64,000 nucleotides of DNA from Symsagittifera roscoffensis (taxonomy: Eukaryota > Xenacoelomorpha > Acoela > Convolutidae). Of the stretch, positions 11,729 through 22,326 are shown in pieces. The position numbers and the translations under genes are program-made. The notes under the pieces were generated by a model. That model was not told where the DNA came from, did not search any database, and worked only from the letters and a program-made list of their open reading frames with translations. Positions within the stretch are counted from its first letter, which is position 1, and each line of letters begins with the position of its first letter. Where the stretch lies: positions 45,559,225-45,623,224 of the forward strand of contig NC_087066.1 in the NCBI RefSeq assembly GCF_963678635.1, read 5' to 3'.

Positions 11729-12275
11729 AAGACTGCTCGTATCAGGGCAAAACCCTGAAAGTTCCGATTGCCTTTTAACGTTTATGGAGCAGTAATAACA
11801 TAAACAACATAAAATAAAAAATGAAATAAAAATGAAAAACTTTTTTCTAAAAATTGAAAATTTTTCGATGAAAATCATCCCCCCCCCCCACACGCCTTAT
11901 AAAGTACAAAACAAAAGATTTCGCTCCTTGTAACAAATCAATTATGGCAAATAAGCTTCTTTCAACCAATTTGGAACGATATTTAAGGCGGATTAAATCT
12001 CGGCTTACGCGTTAATAGCGCGAGTTATATCGCGCGTTAATTGTCCCAAATTGGTCAAAATGGCCAAACTGACAACCTTTAAACCCTCATAACTTTACGG
12101 AAAATGAACTCAGGTGAAATATCTTTTCAAATTTGAGCTCAGGACAACAATACCTTTTGAATGATATAAAAAAATTTCGTCAAAAATGGCTAGTTAAAAA
12201 GTAGAAATTTGTCTGAAGAAAAAAAACGCACCCCGATCACAAATATTCCGTTACTTTCGTATCGAAAGTCGGAAC
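11729..12275 (-). mobile_element. Helentron-like non-autonomous repeat, complete
   Basis: The 3' end is at 11729 (AACAAGACTGCTCG) with a slightly imperfect hairpin. The internal GCGCGAGTTATATCGCGCG block is at about 12016-12035. The 5' end TTTCGTATCGAAAGTCGGAAC ends at 12275. It is nearly identical to 13453-14000, and the identity continues into the spacer to its right. Confidence 0.85.
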
Positions 12276-12479
12276 AAATTTTCCTCCAATTTTTTTTTGA
12301 AAATTTTCACCGCGCGCTAATAAAAGTACAAAAAGATGGTATTAGTGTCCAAAAAAGGACCAGTAGTTCCAAAAAAGGACCAGAAATCAAATTGGAGCAA
12401 TTTCTGAGCCCGATTATTTAGAACTAAATAAACTGCACGTTAATTGTACCAAACTTGAGCATATTCGGTAGAGTTATTT
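12276..12479. repeat. Spacer of head-to-head pair, duplicated at 14001-14205
   Basis: About 204 bp between two divergent repeat copies, almost identical to 14001-14205. It contains two GTTCCAAAAAA/GTCCAAAAAA-type iterations and a CTGCACGTTAATTGTACC block that resembles the internal part of the dominant repeat. The spacer may therefore be an old, degenerate element itself. It is non-coding. Confidence 0.75.
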
Positions 12480-12622
12480 GTTCCGACTTTCGATACGAAA
12501 GTAACGGAATATTTGTGCTCGGGGTGGGTTTTTTTTTCTTCAGACAAATTTCGACTGTTTAACTAGCCAATTTTGACGGAATTTTTTTATATCATTCGAA
12601 AGGTATTGTTCTGCTGAGCTCA
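12480..12622 (+). mobile_element. Helentron-like repeat, 3'-truncated
   Basis: The 5' end GTTCCGACTTTCGATACG starts at 12480, followed by the GTAACGGAATATTTGTGCTC hallmark. The copy breaks off near 12622 at the junction with the SINE-bearing inverted-repeat arm. The equivalent copy at 14206-14749 is complete. Confidence 0.8.
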
Positions 12623-12686
12623 AGGGAAAAAAATGTTTCAAACTGAATGGTAATAGTATTTTCTTAAAGGACTGGTAGTAATGTGG

Positions 12687-12803
12687 GAGTGGTGGTGAAG
12701 TGGTTACGTCTCCGCCTCTCAATTGAAAGGACGGATGTCCGAGGCCCACCATGATCCGTGCTCGTTGCTTGAGGGTGAGGCAACAATACCCAGACCAGAT
12801 AAA
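12687..12803 (+). mobile_element. tRNA-derived SINE, 3'-truncated
   Basis: The tRNA-like head (TGAAGTGGTTACG, then TGTCCGAGGCCCACCATG) and the GGGTGAGGCAACAATACC body are present. The copy ends after CCAGATAAATAAC, where the 646-bp direct repeat begins. It mirrors the minus-strand copy at 11297-11523. Confidence 0.75.
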
Positions 12804-13451
12804 TAACTAGGCCCAAGCCATCTTAAACGAATAACAAAGTTCATCAAAACAAAAGACAAAATATTTAACTTTACAAGCAACCAACAATCTGAAGAAAATC
12901 AGGTTCTTATTAAGCATGACAACAAATATCTAATGTTAAGCACAACTATTTTCAACCAAGTAGGGACAACTCAAAACTTGCAGTGTGTCAGCTTAAAATA
13001 GCCACAAAATTTTTTGGGTTTATAATTTGGATAGTTCTATTGATATCTGATTCCTCAAAACTAAATCCATAAAAAATCCGTCTTTGAAATTAAAATGAAT
13101 TTTTGTAGTTAATTAGGAGATGGAAAACCAAGGTTGAGGTACTGGATTTATGATTTGACTTTCAAAGTCCAAAAAGTAACATTTTTCTGACTGACAAACT
13201 GCGGTCAACAAGCTATTATTTGACCACCACAAATAAGAAACATACTCGTTTCTGTTCGAGAAACACGAAACATGGATTGAGCTCTAGTTTTTTCCCATTT
13301 CTTGATCAAAGGCACAAAACAGTTTAAAAAGCTTGATTCGGAGAGGTTAATAAAATATTTATTGTCAATTTAAGTAGCAAATCCAAAAATTAAGCTTGTG
13401 GAAATTCACATAGCGAAAAAAAATTCAATCACGGGAATTGAAGTGAAAAAA
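12804..13451 (+). repeat. 646-bp direct duplication, copy 1
   Basis: From ACTAGGCCCAAGCC to GAAGTGAAAAAA this stretch is almost identical to 15273-15918, differing at only a handful of positions. It is non-coding. Its right edge falls exactly at the 3' terminus of the Helentron-like copy that starts at 13453. Confidence 0.9.
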
Positions 13452-13452
13452 G

Positions 13453-14000
13453 AACAAGACTGCTCGTATCAGGGCAAAGCCCTGAAAGTTCCGACTGCCT
13501 TTTAACGTTTATGGAGCAGTAATAACATAAACAACATAAAATAAAAAATGAAATAAAAATGAAAAACTTTTTTCTAAAAATTGAAAATTTTTCGATGAAA
13601 ATCATCCCCCCCACACGCCTTATAAAGTACAAAACAAAAGATTTCGCTCCTTGTAACAAATCATTTATGGCAAATAAGCTTCTTTCAACCAATTTGGAAC
13701 GATATTTAAGACGGATTAAATCTCGGCTTACGCGTTAATAGCGCGAGTTATATCGCGCGTTAATTGTCCCAAATTGGTCAAAATGGCCACAATGACAACC
13801 TTAAAACCCTCATAACTTTACGGAAAATGAGCTCAGGTGAAATATCTTTTCAAATTAGAGCTCAGGACAACAATACCTTTTGAATGATATAAAAAAATTC
13901 CGTCAAAAATGGCTAGTTAAAAAGTAGAAATTTGTCTGAAGAAAAAAAAAACCCACCCCGATCACAAATATTCCGTTACTTTCGTATCGAAAGTCGGAAC
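13453..14000 (-). mobile_element. Helentron-like non-autonomous repeat, complete
   Basis: Reference copy of the family, minus strand. The 3' end is AACAAGACTGCTCGTATC with hairpin CAGGGC-AAA-GCCCTG, then a subterminal GTTCCGACT and TTTTAACGTTTATGG. The internal GCGCGAGTTATATCGCGCG is at about 13741-13760. The 5' end is the hairpin ACTTTCG-TAT-CGAAAGT and then CGGAAC ending at 14000. It is about 548 bp with no transposase or Rep/Helicase frame. Confidence 0.9.
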
Positions 14001-14205
14001 AAATTTTCTTCCAATTTTTTTTTTGAAAATTTTCACCGCGCGCTAATAAAAGTACAAAAAGATGGTATTAGTGTCCAAAAAAGGACCAGTAGTTCCAAAA
14101 AATGACCAGAAATCAAATTGGAGCAGTTTCTGAGCCCGATTATTTAGAACTAAATAAACTGCACGTTAATTGTACCAAACTTGAGCATATTCGGTAGAGT
14201 TATTT
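14001..14205. repeat. Spacer of head-to-head pair, second copy
   Basis: Near-identical to 12276-12479. It separates the 5' ends of two opposite-facing repeats, so 13453-14749 forms an inverted structure of about 1.3 kb with arms of about 545 bp. Confidence 0.8.
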
Positions 14206-14749
14206 GTTCCGACTTTCGATACGAAAGTAACGGAATATTTGTGCTCGGGGTGGGTTTTTTTTTTTCTTCAGACAAATTTCGACTTTTTAACTAGCCAATT
14301 TTGACGGAATTTTTTTATATCATTCGAAAGGTATTGTTCTGCTGAGCTCAAATTTGAAAAGATATTTTACCTGTGATCATTTTTCGTAAAGTTACGGGGG
14401 TTTAAAGATTACCATTTTGACCAATTTGGGACAATTAACGCGCGATATATTCGCGCTATTAACGCGTAAGCGGAGAGTTAATCCGTCTTAGAAATCGTTC
14501 CAAATTGGTTGAAAGAACCTTATTTGCCATAAGTGGTTTGTTACAAGGAGCGAAATCTATCCTTTAGTACTTTATTTGGCGTGTGGGGGGTTGATTTTCA
14601 TTTAAAAAGTTTCAAATTTCAATAAAAAAAAAACTTTTTTTCTCATTTTGTTTTTTTTTCATTGAATTTTTTAATGTTATTACTGCTCCATAAACCTTAA
14701 AAGGCAGTCGGAACATTCAGGGCTTTGCCCTGATACGAGCAGTCTTGTT
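14206..14749 (+). mobile_element. Helentron-like non-autonomous repeat, complete
   Basis: Plus-strand partner of 13453-14000. It begins GTTCCGACTTTCGATACG at 14206 and ends with AGTCGGAAC, the hairpin CAGGGC-TTT-GCCCTG and ATACGAGCAGTCTTGTT at 14749. The GTTCCGACT start and AGTCGGAAC before the hairpin form the subterminal inverted repeat expected of Helentrons. Confidence 0.9.
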
Positions 14750-14755
14750 ACGGTT

Positions 14756-14965
14756 TGAAAATGGCCAAATTGTTGAAATAATTAGCCAAATGGGCAATTT
14801 TTCAACCGCATAATTTAGTTTAAAAAAGATGAATTATAAAATGATTTTTTTTGAGCGCAGGGTGTCAATGCATTTCAGATTGTGTAAGAAACTCCATTCA
14901 AAAATGGCGAAAAGTTATTCAAATTTGTCTGATGAAAAAAATACACAGAGCACAATTATTCATTC
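14756..14965 (-). mobile_element. Diverged fragment of Helentron-like repeat
   Basis: The 5' half of a minus-strand copy is recognisable by order: GGCCAAATTG, CAATTTTTCAACC, AAAAATGGCGAAAAG, AAATTTGTCTGATGAAAAAAA and CAGAGCACAA. It is much more diverged than its neighbours, so it is an older insertion. Confidence 0.55.
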
Positions 14966-15272
14966 TTTCTTCGACACTTAAAACAAAAATGACAAAAAAC
15001 TTTCATTTGCTTTCTCTGTGAACCTGTTATAGATTTATAATTATAGTTAATGTAGACAAAAAAAATAAGCGTTTCGATTTCTTCTAAATATATTTTCACT
15101 TCAGCTGGAAAATAAATTAGATGAAACCGAAAATTACAATGTGTTGTTGTTACATTATCTGGAATGCATGCAAAAAATGAATCAGAAGAACTATCATTTC
15201 GACTAAAATGATAAAACATAAAATATTAAAATCAAGCAAGAAACGATTTTCAAAACTGATGTTTTGTTGCAA

Positions 15273-15918
15273 AACTAGGCCCAAGCCATCTTAAACGAAT
15301 AACAAAGTTCATCAAAACAAAAGACAAAATATTTAACTTTACAAGCAACCAACAATCTGAAGAAAATCAGGTTCTTATTAAGCATGACAACAAACATCTA
15401 ATGTTAAGCACAACTATTTTCAACCAAGTAGGGACAACTCAAAACTTGCAGTGTGTCAGCTTAAAATAGCCACAAAATTTTTTGGGTTTATAATTTGGAT
15501 AGTTCTATTGATATTTGATTCCTCAAAACTAAATCCATAAAAAATCCGTCTTTGAAATTAAAATGAATTTTTGTAGTTAATTAGGAGATGGAAAACCAAG
15601 GTTGAGGTACTGGATTTATGATTTGACTTTCAAAGTCCAAAAAGTAACATTTTTCTGACTGACAAACTGCGGTCAACAAGCTATTTTTTGACCACCACAA
15701 ATAAGAAACATACTCGTTTCTGTTCGAGAAACACGAAACATGGATTGAGCTCTAGTTTTTTCCCATTTCTTGATCAAAGGCACAAAACAGTTTAAAAAGC
15801 TTGATTCGGAGAGGTTATTAAAATATTTATTGTCAATTTAAGTAGCAAATCCAAAAATTAAGCTTGTGGAAATTCACATAGCGAAAAAAAATTCAATCAC
15901 GGGAATTGAAGTGAAAAA
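15273..15918 (+). repeat. 646-bp direct duplication, copy 2
   Basis: Near-identical to 12804-13451. Copy 2 is not followed by a Helentron-like terminus and continues into AT-rich DNA. It could be the source locus and copy 1 a transduced or duplicated copy. Confidence 0.9.
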
Positions 15919-16245
15919 AAGGTTTATTTTTCATTTGATCAATTTGTTTAAGTATTTTTGCTGCTTTCTTGAGTTTTAATATGTTACAGCCAATCATCAA
16001 AAAGTTTTCTAGATTAAAATTTCAAATGTTTTATCGATGGAATGAACAAACTTTTTCTTCATGTGCCTTCTGCTTCCTCTGCGACTATTTAAGATTGAAG
16101 GCTTATGTTTTAAAATATGACAGATCCTTTTGAACTGATCTAGTCGAATCATAATTGCCGAAACATATCTTAAACCGATATCTAAGTGCTTGAAACAACC
16201 AGATCCTCACTCAAATTTGTCTCCTAAAACTTTTGTTCTAAATAT
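15919..16245. other. AT-rich non-coding stretch
   Basis: Nothing recognisable is seen here beyond the end of the 646-bp duplication. Confidence 0.4.
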
Positions 16246-16249
16246 GTTC

Positions 16250-16360
16250 TAAAATGGGGGAGGGGGAATTTGGGGGTTGTGGGGTTCAACAAGCATTTTT
16301 TCGAAGTCGACCAAATTGATGTTACGAGCTATCCAATCCACTAAAAAGACTCTATTACAG
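16250..16360. mobile_element. Decayed fragment of the hAT-type MITE
   Basis: A G-rich run is followed by GTCGACCAAATTGATG, then GAGCT and CACTAAAAAG. This matches, in order, the inner left part of the MITE at 62483-62854. The termini are not recognisable. Confidence 0.5.
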
Positions 16361-16743
16361 ATAATATAGAGTATTCCAGTATTCAAAAACCGCGACGCAG
16401 GAATAAACTTCATTAAATTACAAGAAAAATGTCTCAACACTCAATTTTACATTAAACCTCAATTGTTTTTCCAACTGGAAAATACCTATTCAGAAAAACG
16501 AGCAACCTTGTTTTGCAAACCAGGTAATGAACAAGCACGAAAAACAGAATTAATTATTAAAAATTGAGACGCCGATGTCCTCCACACTATTTATGCAAAA
16601 TGCATCATTTGCAAAAATATAATAACATATTTTTAAGTGACCCTTAAAATAAAACCTCATCATTTACCAGAATTGTTGAAATTGGAGTTACATTAAATGT
16701 GCGTGGAGTAATGTTATATGTGCGTAGAGTATTAGTATAAACT

Positions 16744-16781
16744 GGGGGGGGGGGGTAAACTGGGAGGGGGGTTGGGGGTGG
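16744..16781 (+). other. G-tract cluster with quadruplex potential
   Basis: Runs of 12, 3, 6 and 5 G occur within 38 bases, separated by short linkers. This satisfies a loose G-quadruplex pattern. Just upstream, a short repeated ATGTGCGT(G/A)GAGTA motif occurs twice (about 16695 and 16719). No gene is nearby. Confidence 0.5.
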
Positions 16782-17159
16782 TGTAAATTGAGATGAATTG
16801 AAGAAGTAGAGACAAAAAATTGTAAATTTCATGATTAACCCCTCGAAAATATACATAATAACCGATTATCATCGATTATAATGGATCATATCGGCTCAAA
16901 AAGTATTAAGATATGATCCATTTTTAATTGGTAAAAATCGATTATTTTGAAATATTATAGATACTAACCACATTATGACAATACAACCGATTGTGATCCA
17001 TGGGCGCTCGGTGCGGATGTTTTCTATTTCCAACTTAATATCCATAATCAAATCGAAGCACAGTTTAAATGTGTTCTGTTAGTGAAACGCCAAACGCCAA
17101 ATAGTTAGTGAATCTTGAAAATTAAAAATTTTGGATACTAATTGCCATTTGTGAACCCC

Positions 17160-17545
17160 AAAAGACGGCTGAGAATCTTTAGCATCTCCTTCATTACGAA
17201 GCCAAACTGTGCACTGGATAGGCGAAATATTTTGTTTCCATATGTTCCGGGATTCCATAGAAAAACCTTTAAACATGTTCCAAAAAGTCAGTGAATTCCA
17301 CTTACAAAACTTCCGTGGATTCCGCGTACAAATACCTGTAACGTAAATTTTGTCCGTGCCGCGGACAAAACTTTGTAACATTTGTTGTGCCGCGGATTCA
17401 GCAACAAGCGAATATAGCTAGTTGTTTTGGATTCCGCAACTGTAAGTATATTCCACAAAATGTAAGTGAAATCCGCAAATTTAAGCGGAATCTGCAAAAT
17501 TTGTTAGCGGAAATCTGCAAATGTCAGCGGATTCCGCAAACTAAG
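17160..17545 (-). repeat. Repeat built on TTGCGGATTCCGCAA-type palindromes, copy 1
   Basis: Repeated variants of GGATTCCGC / GCGGAATC occur every 20-40 bases. The stretch CATTACGAAGCCAAACTGTG at about 17193 is the reverse complement of a landmark in the copy at 28660-28930. There are many short frames on both strands, but they arise from the repeat. It is not a known element class to me. Confidence 0.6.
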
Positions 17546-17759
17546 TGGATTCTGAACTTTCTTTATTACTGAAATTTAGAATTAACAATTAAAAGCTAGA
17601 GCTTGAATTCTTAATTATAGCAATGCGGAACTTAAAGGCAAGGACCTAACCATTGTCAGCGGAATCCATGAAAAAACCTCAAAACATATGTTAAATAAAT
17701 TGGTGGATGCCACCTTTTAGTCTTTTGGAAACACAACACCAAATTAGTTCAACATCTGG

Positions 17760-18035
17760 AGTTTTTGTGTTGAGAGTGTATGGAAATACAGGACACAGCT
17801 TATCGCCAACTTAGGTCAGTATTTGAGATTGCGACAACCCCAAATACTGATTTTGGAAGCATAACGCCGAATAAATTCAAAATTTATAGTCATTCGGTTG
17901 AGAATATATGGAAACATAACACAGAGCATATCGCCAATTTAGGTCAGTAATTGGGAATGCGTCAATCCCAAACACAGCGCACAGCATATTGCCGTATCAG
18001 GTAAGTGTTTGTGATTGCATCAGTATTTGGGATCG
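17760..18035 (+). repeat. Diverged tandem repeat, unit about 120 bp
   Basis: Two to three imperfect units share the blocks ATCGCCAA(C/T)TTAGGTCAGTA, GATTGCG(A/-)CAA(C/T)CCCAAA and GGAA(A/G)CATAAC. It lies between the two palindrome-rich repeat copies. Confidence 0.55.
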
Positions 18036-18180
18036 AAGTTCAGATCGAGGTGGATCAAAAATTTGGGATCGATAGGTAAGTATTTGGGATCGAATTTCAG
18101 ATCGAAGTAGGTCAGTATTTGGGATCGAAGTTGACAGGGTTTGAGATCGAAGTTGGGTTGACAGGAATTGAGACCAATCG
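18020..18180 (+). repeat. Minisatellite of GGGATCGAAGTT units
   Basis: Short units of the form TTTGGGATCGAAGTT or CAGATCGAAGTAGGTCAGTA recur about seven times with variable spacing. The minus-strand open frame that results (FDLKF/FDPKY repeats) is a repeat artefact. Confidence 0.7.
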
Positions 18181-18299
18181 TTTCGTATTTCAACTGGTAG
18201 TTGATCAATGTTGTAATTGAGATTGATTTTTCTGGTGACCAGTAATTAAAAGATATAATTTTAAGCGCTATACTAACATATACATATATGTAATGGAAC

Positions 18300-18640
18300 T
18301 TGCAAACAAATTGCAGATTCCACTTACAATTTGCGGATTCCAATTACACGTTACGGAATCCGCAACAGCTCATTTTAACTATACAAATATGTTATTATTT
18401 GTTTGTGTATTCCACAAACTGTTCTGAATTCCGCAAGTACGCTTGCGGATTCCGCAAAATTGCCTATATTCGGAGTGATTTGGAGTGGTACAGTGTTTCA
18501 TGTATTTGTTTGTGGAATCCAAAATAGCAAAGAAGATCAAAGAAAAGTAGCAATTTTGTCCTGTTGCGGAATGCAGTTACATTGCACAGAATGCACTGTA
18601 ATATTCGTAATGTTTGGCTTCGTAATGTTCGTCTCTGATT
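18300..18640 (+). repeat. Palindrome-rich repeat, copy 2
   Basis: It contains the perfect palindrome TTGCGGA-T-TCCGCAA at about 18441 and several variants. It aligns in order with 28660-28930: TTCCACAAACTG, TTGCGGATTCCGCAAAATTG, GTGGAATCCAAAA(C/T)AGCAAAG, GAAGATCAAAGAAAA and TGTTGCGGAAT. The right end carries CGTAATGTTTGGCTTCGTAA. It is dispersed and non-coding. Confidence 0.7.
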
Positions 18641-19031
18641 CAAAGGTTAAGAAACTGTTGAAGATAAAATTTTCCTGGTACGTTTTCAGAACAACACTTT
18701 TTTCAATAGTTGGAACGTTTGTGTTTAAGTTATATATAAATTAATATATTCAATGCATAATTTGCTATTTACAATAAAAATCAGAACCAAGTTGAAAAAC
18801 CAATAGGAAAATTTTCTCTTCAAAACAAGGAAAGCCGGTTGCAAGCAAAAATCTTTTTTTTGTTCCGACCATAATCTTAAGAAAATATTAAATAATTTCT
18901 TCTTTTTTTGAGTTGCGTCGTTTTTTATTTTTGGTCCGATGAGGGGATCTAAACGGAAGCCTATAACTTCGATAGTAAAAAAATTAGGTACTTTTAACAA
19001 CAGGTATCCACAAAAGATAAACAGAAAAACA

Positions 19032-19575
19032 AACAAGACTGCTCGTATCAGGGCGAAGCCCTGAGTGTTCCGACTGCCTTTTAATAACGTAATAACAGTA
19101 AGAGCAGTAATAACATTAAAAAATTAAATGTAAGAAAAAATAAAATCAAAAATTTTTTTTTCTAAAATTTGAAATTTTTTATGAAAATCATCACCCCACA
19201 CGCCATGCAAAGTACAAAAGGATAGATTTTGCTCCTTGTAAGAAACCAATTATGGCGAATAAGCTTCTTTTGACCAATTTGGAACGATTTCTGGGACGGA
19301 TTAACTCTCCGCTTACGCGTTAATAGAGCGAAATATATCGCGCGTTAATTGTCCCAAATTGGCCAAAATGGCAATCTTTAAACCCCCATAACTTTACGAA
19401 AAATGATCACAGGTAAAATGTCTTTTCAAATTTGAGCTCAAGACAACAATAGCTTTCGAATGATATTAAAAAATTCCGTCAAAAATGGCTAGTTAAAAAG
19501 TCGAAGTTTGTCTGAAGAAAAAAAAACCCACCCCGAGCACAAATATTCCGTTACTTTCGTATCGAAAGTCGGAAC
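19032..19575 (-). mobile_element. Helentron-like non-autonomous repeat, complete solo copy
   Basis: The 3' end is AACAAGACTGCTCGTATC with an intact hairpin CAGGGC-GAA-GCCCTG. The 5' end is the hairpin ACTTTCG-TAT-CGAAAGT and CGGAAC at 19575. It is about 544 bp with A-rich flanks on both sides, as expected for T/A-rich targets. It has no partner in opposite orientation nearby, so the family can exist singly. Confidence 0.9.
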
Positions 19576-21285
19576 AAAAAAAAATCCATAAAGTTTTTCT
19601 GATTCGCTCTTAAAACTTATTTTCCAAGATGGTGCTGAGAAATTTTTGATAACAAATTTTGAAACTAAGTAAAAGTTATTTTTATAATCTTTTATAGAAC
19701 ACGGGCAATCTTAAACTCTCTCTTCAAAGTGATACCGTACCTTAACCCTTTCCTCACTGACAATGTCATTTAGCAATTATTTAACAATTTGCAGTCGGCT
19801 AAAAGAGCAATGAAGGGGTCTCAAGGACTAATTTGGTCTCTAATGTAAATGCAGTGCCTCAATTCCTTTTTTAAATTTTGTTTCGATAACGCCAATTAAA
19901 GCATCCAATAACTTAGCGCAAATAATTATAGTTTGTTTAATTACGTACGAGAAAACACAGAGATCTTTTAATTAAAGTAGTAGCTGTGTTTGCTTAGAAT
20001 TTGTGTGATGTGAGTTCCTTTTGTCACATTCGCACCTGCAGTAGAAAAAATTGATCACATTTTTCACTTCGGTCTACAAAACCGGGGAATTTGGTCGAGC
20101 CTTAGAACGTAGTTTGAACTGAACGGTGCAAAATTGGACCCTTCTTTGGTCGAGAAGGTCAAGACGGTCAGAAAATACACATTTTTAAAGCCAGTCGAGA
20201 CAAAATCAGAGCTGGGTCAAGCAAACTGAGAACCGATTTGTTTGGCCGAAAAAAGTCAATTATACGAAAATTTGATCAAAACTGAGGAGAAAAGTGATCG
20301 AATGAAATCGTGTTGGCTAATAAAAAGAGTTAATCAAAAATCATAAATCAAATCACAATCCAAATGATTAGCTTAAAATGGAACGACAAGAACAAAAACA
20401 ATGTTTTGAATGACAATAATTTGAAACTGTTACTGTTGTGTACACATTATTGGACTGATTTTTTGGTGTTTTCACTGTTTTCTTGGTCGATTTTTCTGGA
20501 CCTCGATCGGCTTGAGTAAAGAGTAAGTTTCGTTTTATTCTCGATCGATGTAAAGAGAACAATTTTTAAATAAAATTTGTCAATTATGAATGAGCAATTT
20601 TTTTCGGGGACGAAAATAGATCAGTGATTACTATAAAATGATTAGAGAGAAGAATTAAAACAACAACGCAATAGTTGTTGTCGAAGAAAAACAAAAAGTA
20701 TGAATAGCTAGCCATTCATGCAATTTTATTGACATATCAGACTTTCCGACTCTGTTTTAATGAAAAAATGAATAGATTCATTCATAGTCTGTAGCTCATT
20801 AACTTTTCATTTATTTTATTTTCCATAAAATTAATCACAAAAGAGCTCAAATTTAGAAAACTTGAACAAAAACTCAGCGTTTCCGCCCAATAATTTTTTC
20901 AATCTTATATAAGTTAAAAAACGGGGATGTCTCGATGTCTCTCATGCCCAGAAGGACCGAATACGGGAAAAACTATTCAAGCCACTCCGAATTCAGTATT
21001 CAGCATTTCGAAACACAAAGGAAAAAATTGGTCAATTTCATGGAGACTTTATGCGGTTTGGTTCCTTCTGCGCCTGAGCAATGAAGTGACGTCACACATA
21101 TTATACGTTCGTTCTTCTGTTTTTGGGACCAAATCGTTTTTTGACCATTTTTTTCTCTAATTATCCTACCGGTCGCATAAAAATCGAATGAGACTCTGGA
21201 AAACTCAAACATACTTTTGAAAATCATGCGAAAAATTTTATTTGCTAACTAAGTAATTTTTGAATTTTTGAATCCAGAGCTGTGA
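19576..21285. other. AT-rich non-coding stretch
   Basis: No recognisable gene or repeat. Open frames at 20368-20562, 20927-21160 and 21000-21227 have no motif. The last two overlap on opposite strands. Confidence 0.4.
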
Positions 21286-21289
21286 GCAG

Positions 21290-21440
21290 GAACGGTCCTA
21301 GGGGTTTAGCCAAAAATGGGGCGGTTTTTCAAAAAAACTTTCGAAAATTTTTGCGATCTGTTTCACGTCGACCAAGTTGATTTTCATAGCTCTCATAATA
21401 TAGACCATATTGACCTTATTTGTTTTGACCCTGCAAAAGT
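21290..21440 (+). mobile_element. Decayed hAT-type MITE fragment
   Basis: TTTAGCCAAAAATGGGGCGG is followed by a GTCGACCAAGTTGATTTTCA block, AGCTCTC and a block near GACCCTGCAAAAG. This follows the order of the MITE at 33064-33487. The termini are lost. Confidence 0.45.
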
Positions 21441-22064
21441 GATGTAGCGAAAAACCAAAGGCTTCACACCTTTGTAATTTTTTCTAAAATTTCAAATTTG
21501 TGATTCCAGAAACAATATATATTCAATTCAAATTATTTTCATAATAGATGGAAAATTAATTCAGAGAAAAATAATTTTAATTTCAAAGAATATTGAACGA
21601 CTAATTTTCAGTGACATAAATAGATCCCACTTATAAACTAAACGTCGTGATCTGCAATCGAACAAAAAAAATTGAAACCCATGCAAAATTTCTGGTTCAT
21701 CATCATTTATGCAAATTGTCCCTAGAAAGTTTTGGAGGTAAAAAACCATAACATCAACTAAAAGCAATAAAGAAAACTACCTAAATTATGACTGAACTAT
21801 ACGCAAAGTATAAACGCGTACCCAGAAACACAGAAGCTGTTTTTGAAGACGAAAATGCATATTCTAAGCACTGAAATTTATTAGGTACGAGAGGATTAAT
21901 TTACTCCCCGTCGGAAAAAAAACCAAAACCTATTGAGATGATTACGACACTTTTCACACTTTTTCGCATTGAATTAAGAAAGAGCGGATTCATGTTGATT
22001 AGTTCATCTGGTCAGACCACAGTTTTGACTGATAGAAAAAAATTGATCTATTTCTTAAACCGTA

Positions 22065-22321
22065 TTTTTCCTGATCTCTTGAGACCACGAATCGAATCTC
22101 CGCATAAGCGCTAATAGCACAAAAGATATCGTGCGTTAATTTTCTCAAGTTTCCCAAAAGTGCCCTTTTTAAACCCCAAACGCTACAAAAGCGATCATAG
22201 GTGATATTTATATTTTTTCTAAATTTGAGCTCAGGACAACAATAACTTTCGAATGATATTTTTAAAAACTCCATCAAATAATGCTATTTAAAAAGCACAA
22301 ATAATCTTGAAAGTTGGAACA
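22065..22321 (-). mobile_element. Helentron-like repeat, partial (array unit 1)
   Basis: Only the 5' half is present: CTCCGCATAAGCGCTAATAG, then GAGCTCAGGACAACAATAAC, ending in GTTGGAAC. It abuts the next unit directly. Confidence 0.65.
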
Positions 22322-22326
22322 AAATA

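Larger units (their letters stand above)
11402..12803. repeat. Inverted repeat of SINE plus flank around repeat copies
   Basis: About 170 bp at 11402-11590, covering most of the SINE head and body and a unique flank with CAGTCCTTTAAGAAAATA in reverse, is repeated inverted at about 12632-12803. Between the arms lie a minus-strand and a truncated plus-strand Helentron-like copy. The shared unique flank shows that this is a duplication of one SINE insertion and not two independent insertions. Confidence 0.75.

Noticed and set aside
11660-11893. Minus-strand frame, with a near-identical frame at 13429-13692 and a similar one at 28005-28274
   Set aside because: Shared sequence comes from the 3' ends of the dominant repeat read in one frame. 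Recurrence is due to transposition and not protein conservation.
18020-18343. Minus-strand frame of 107 codons with repeated FDLKF/FDPKY
   Set aside because: It is a minisatellite read in an open frame. Unit spacing is not a multiple of three throughout.
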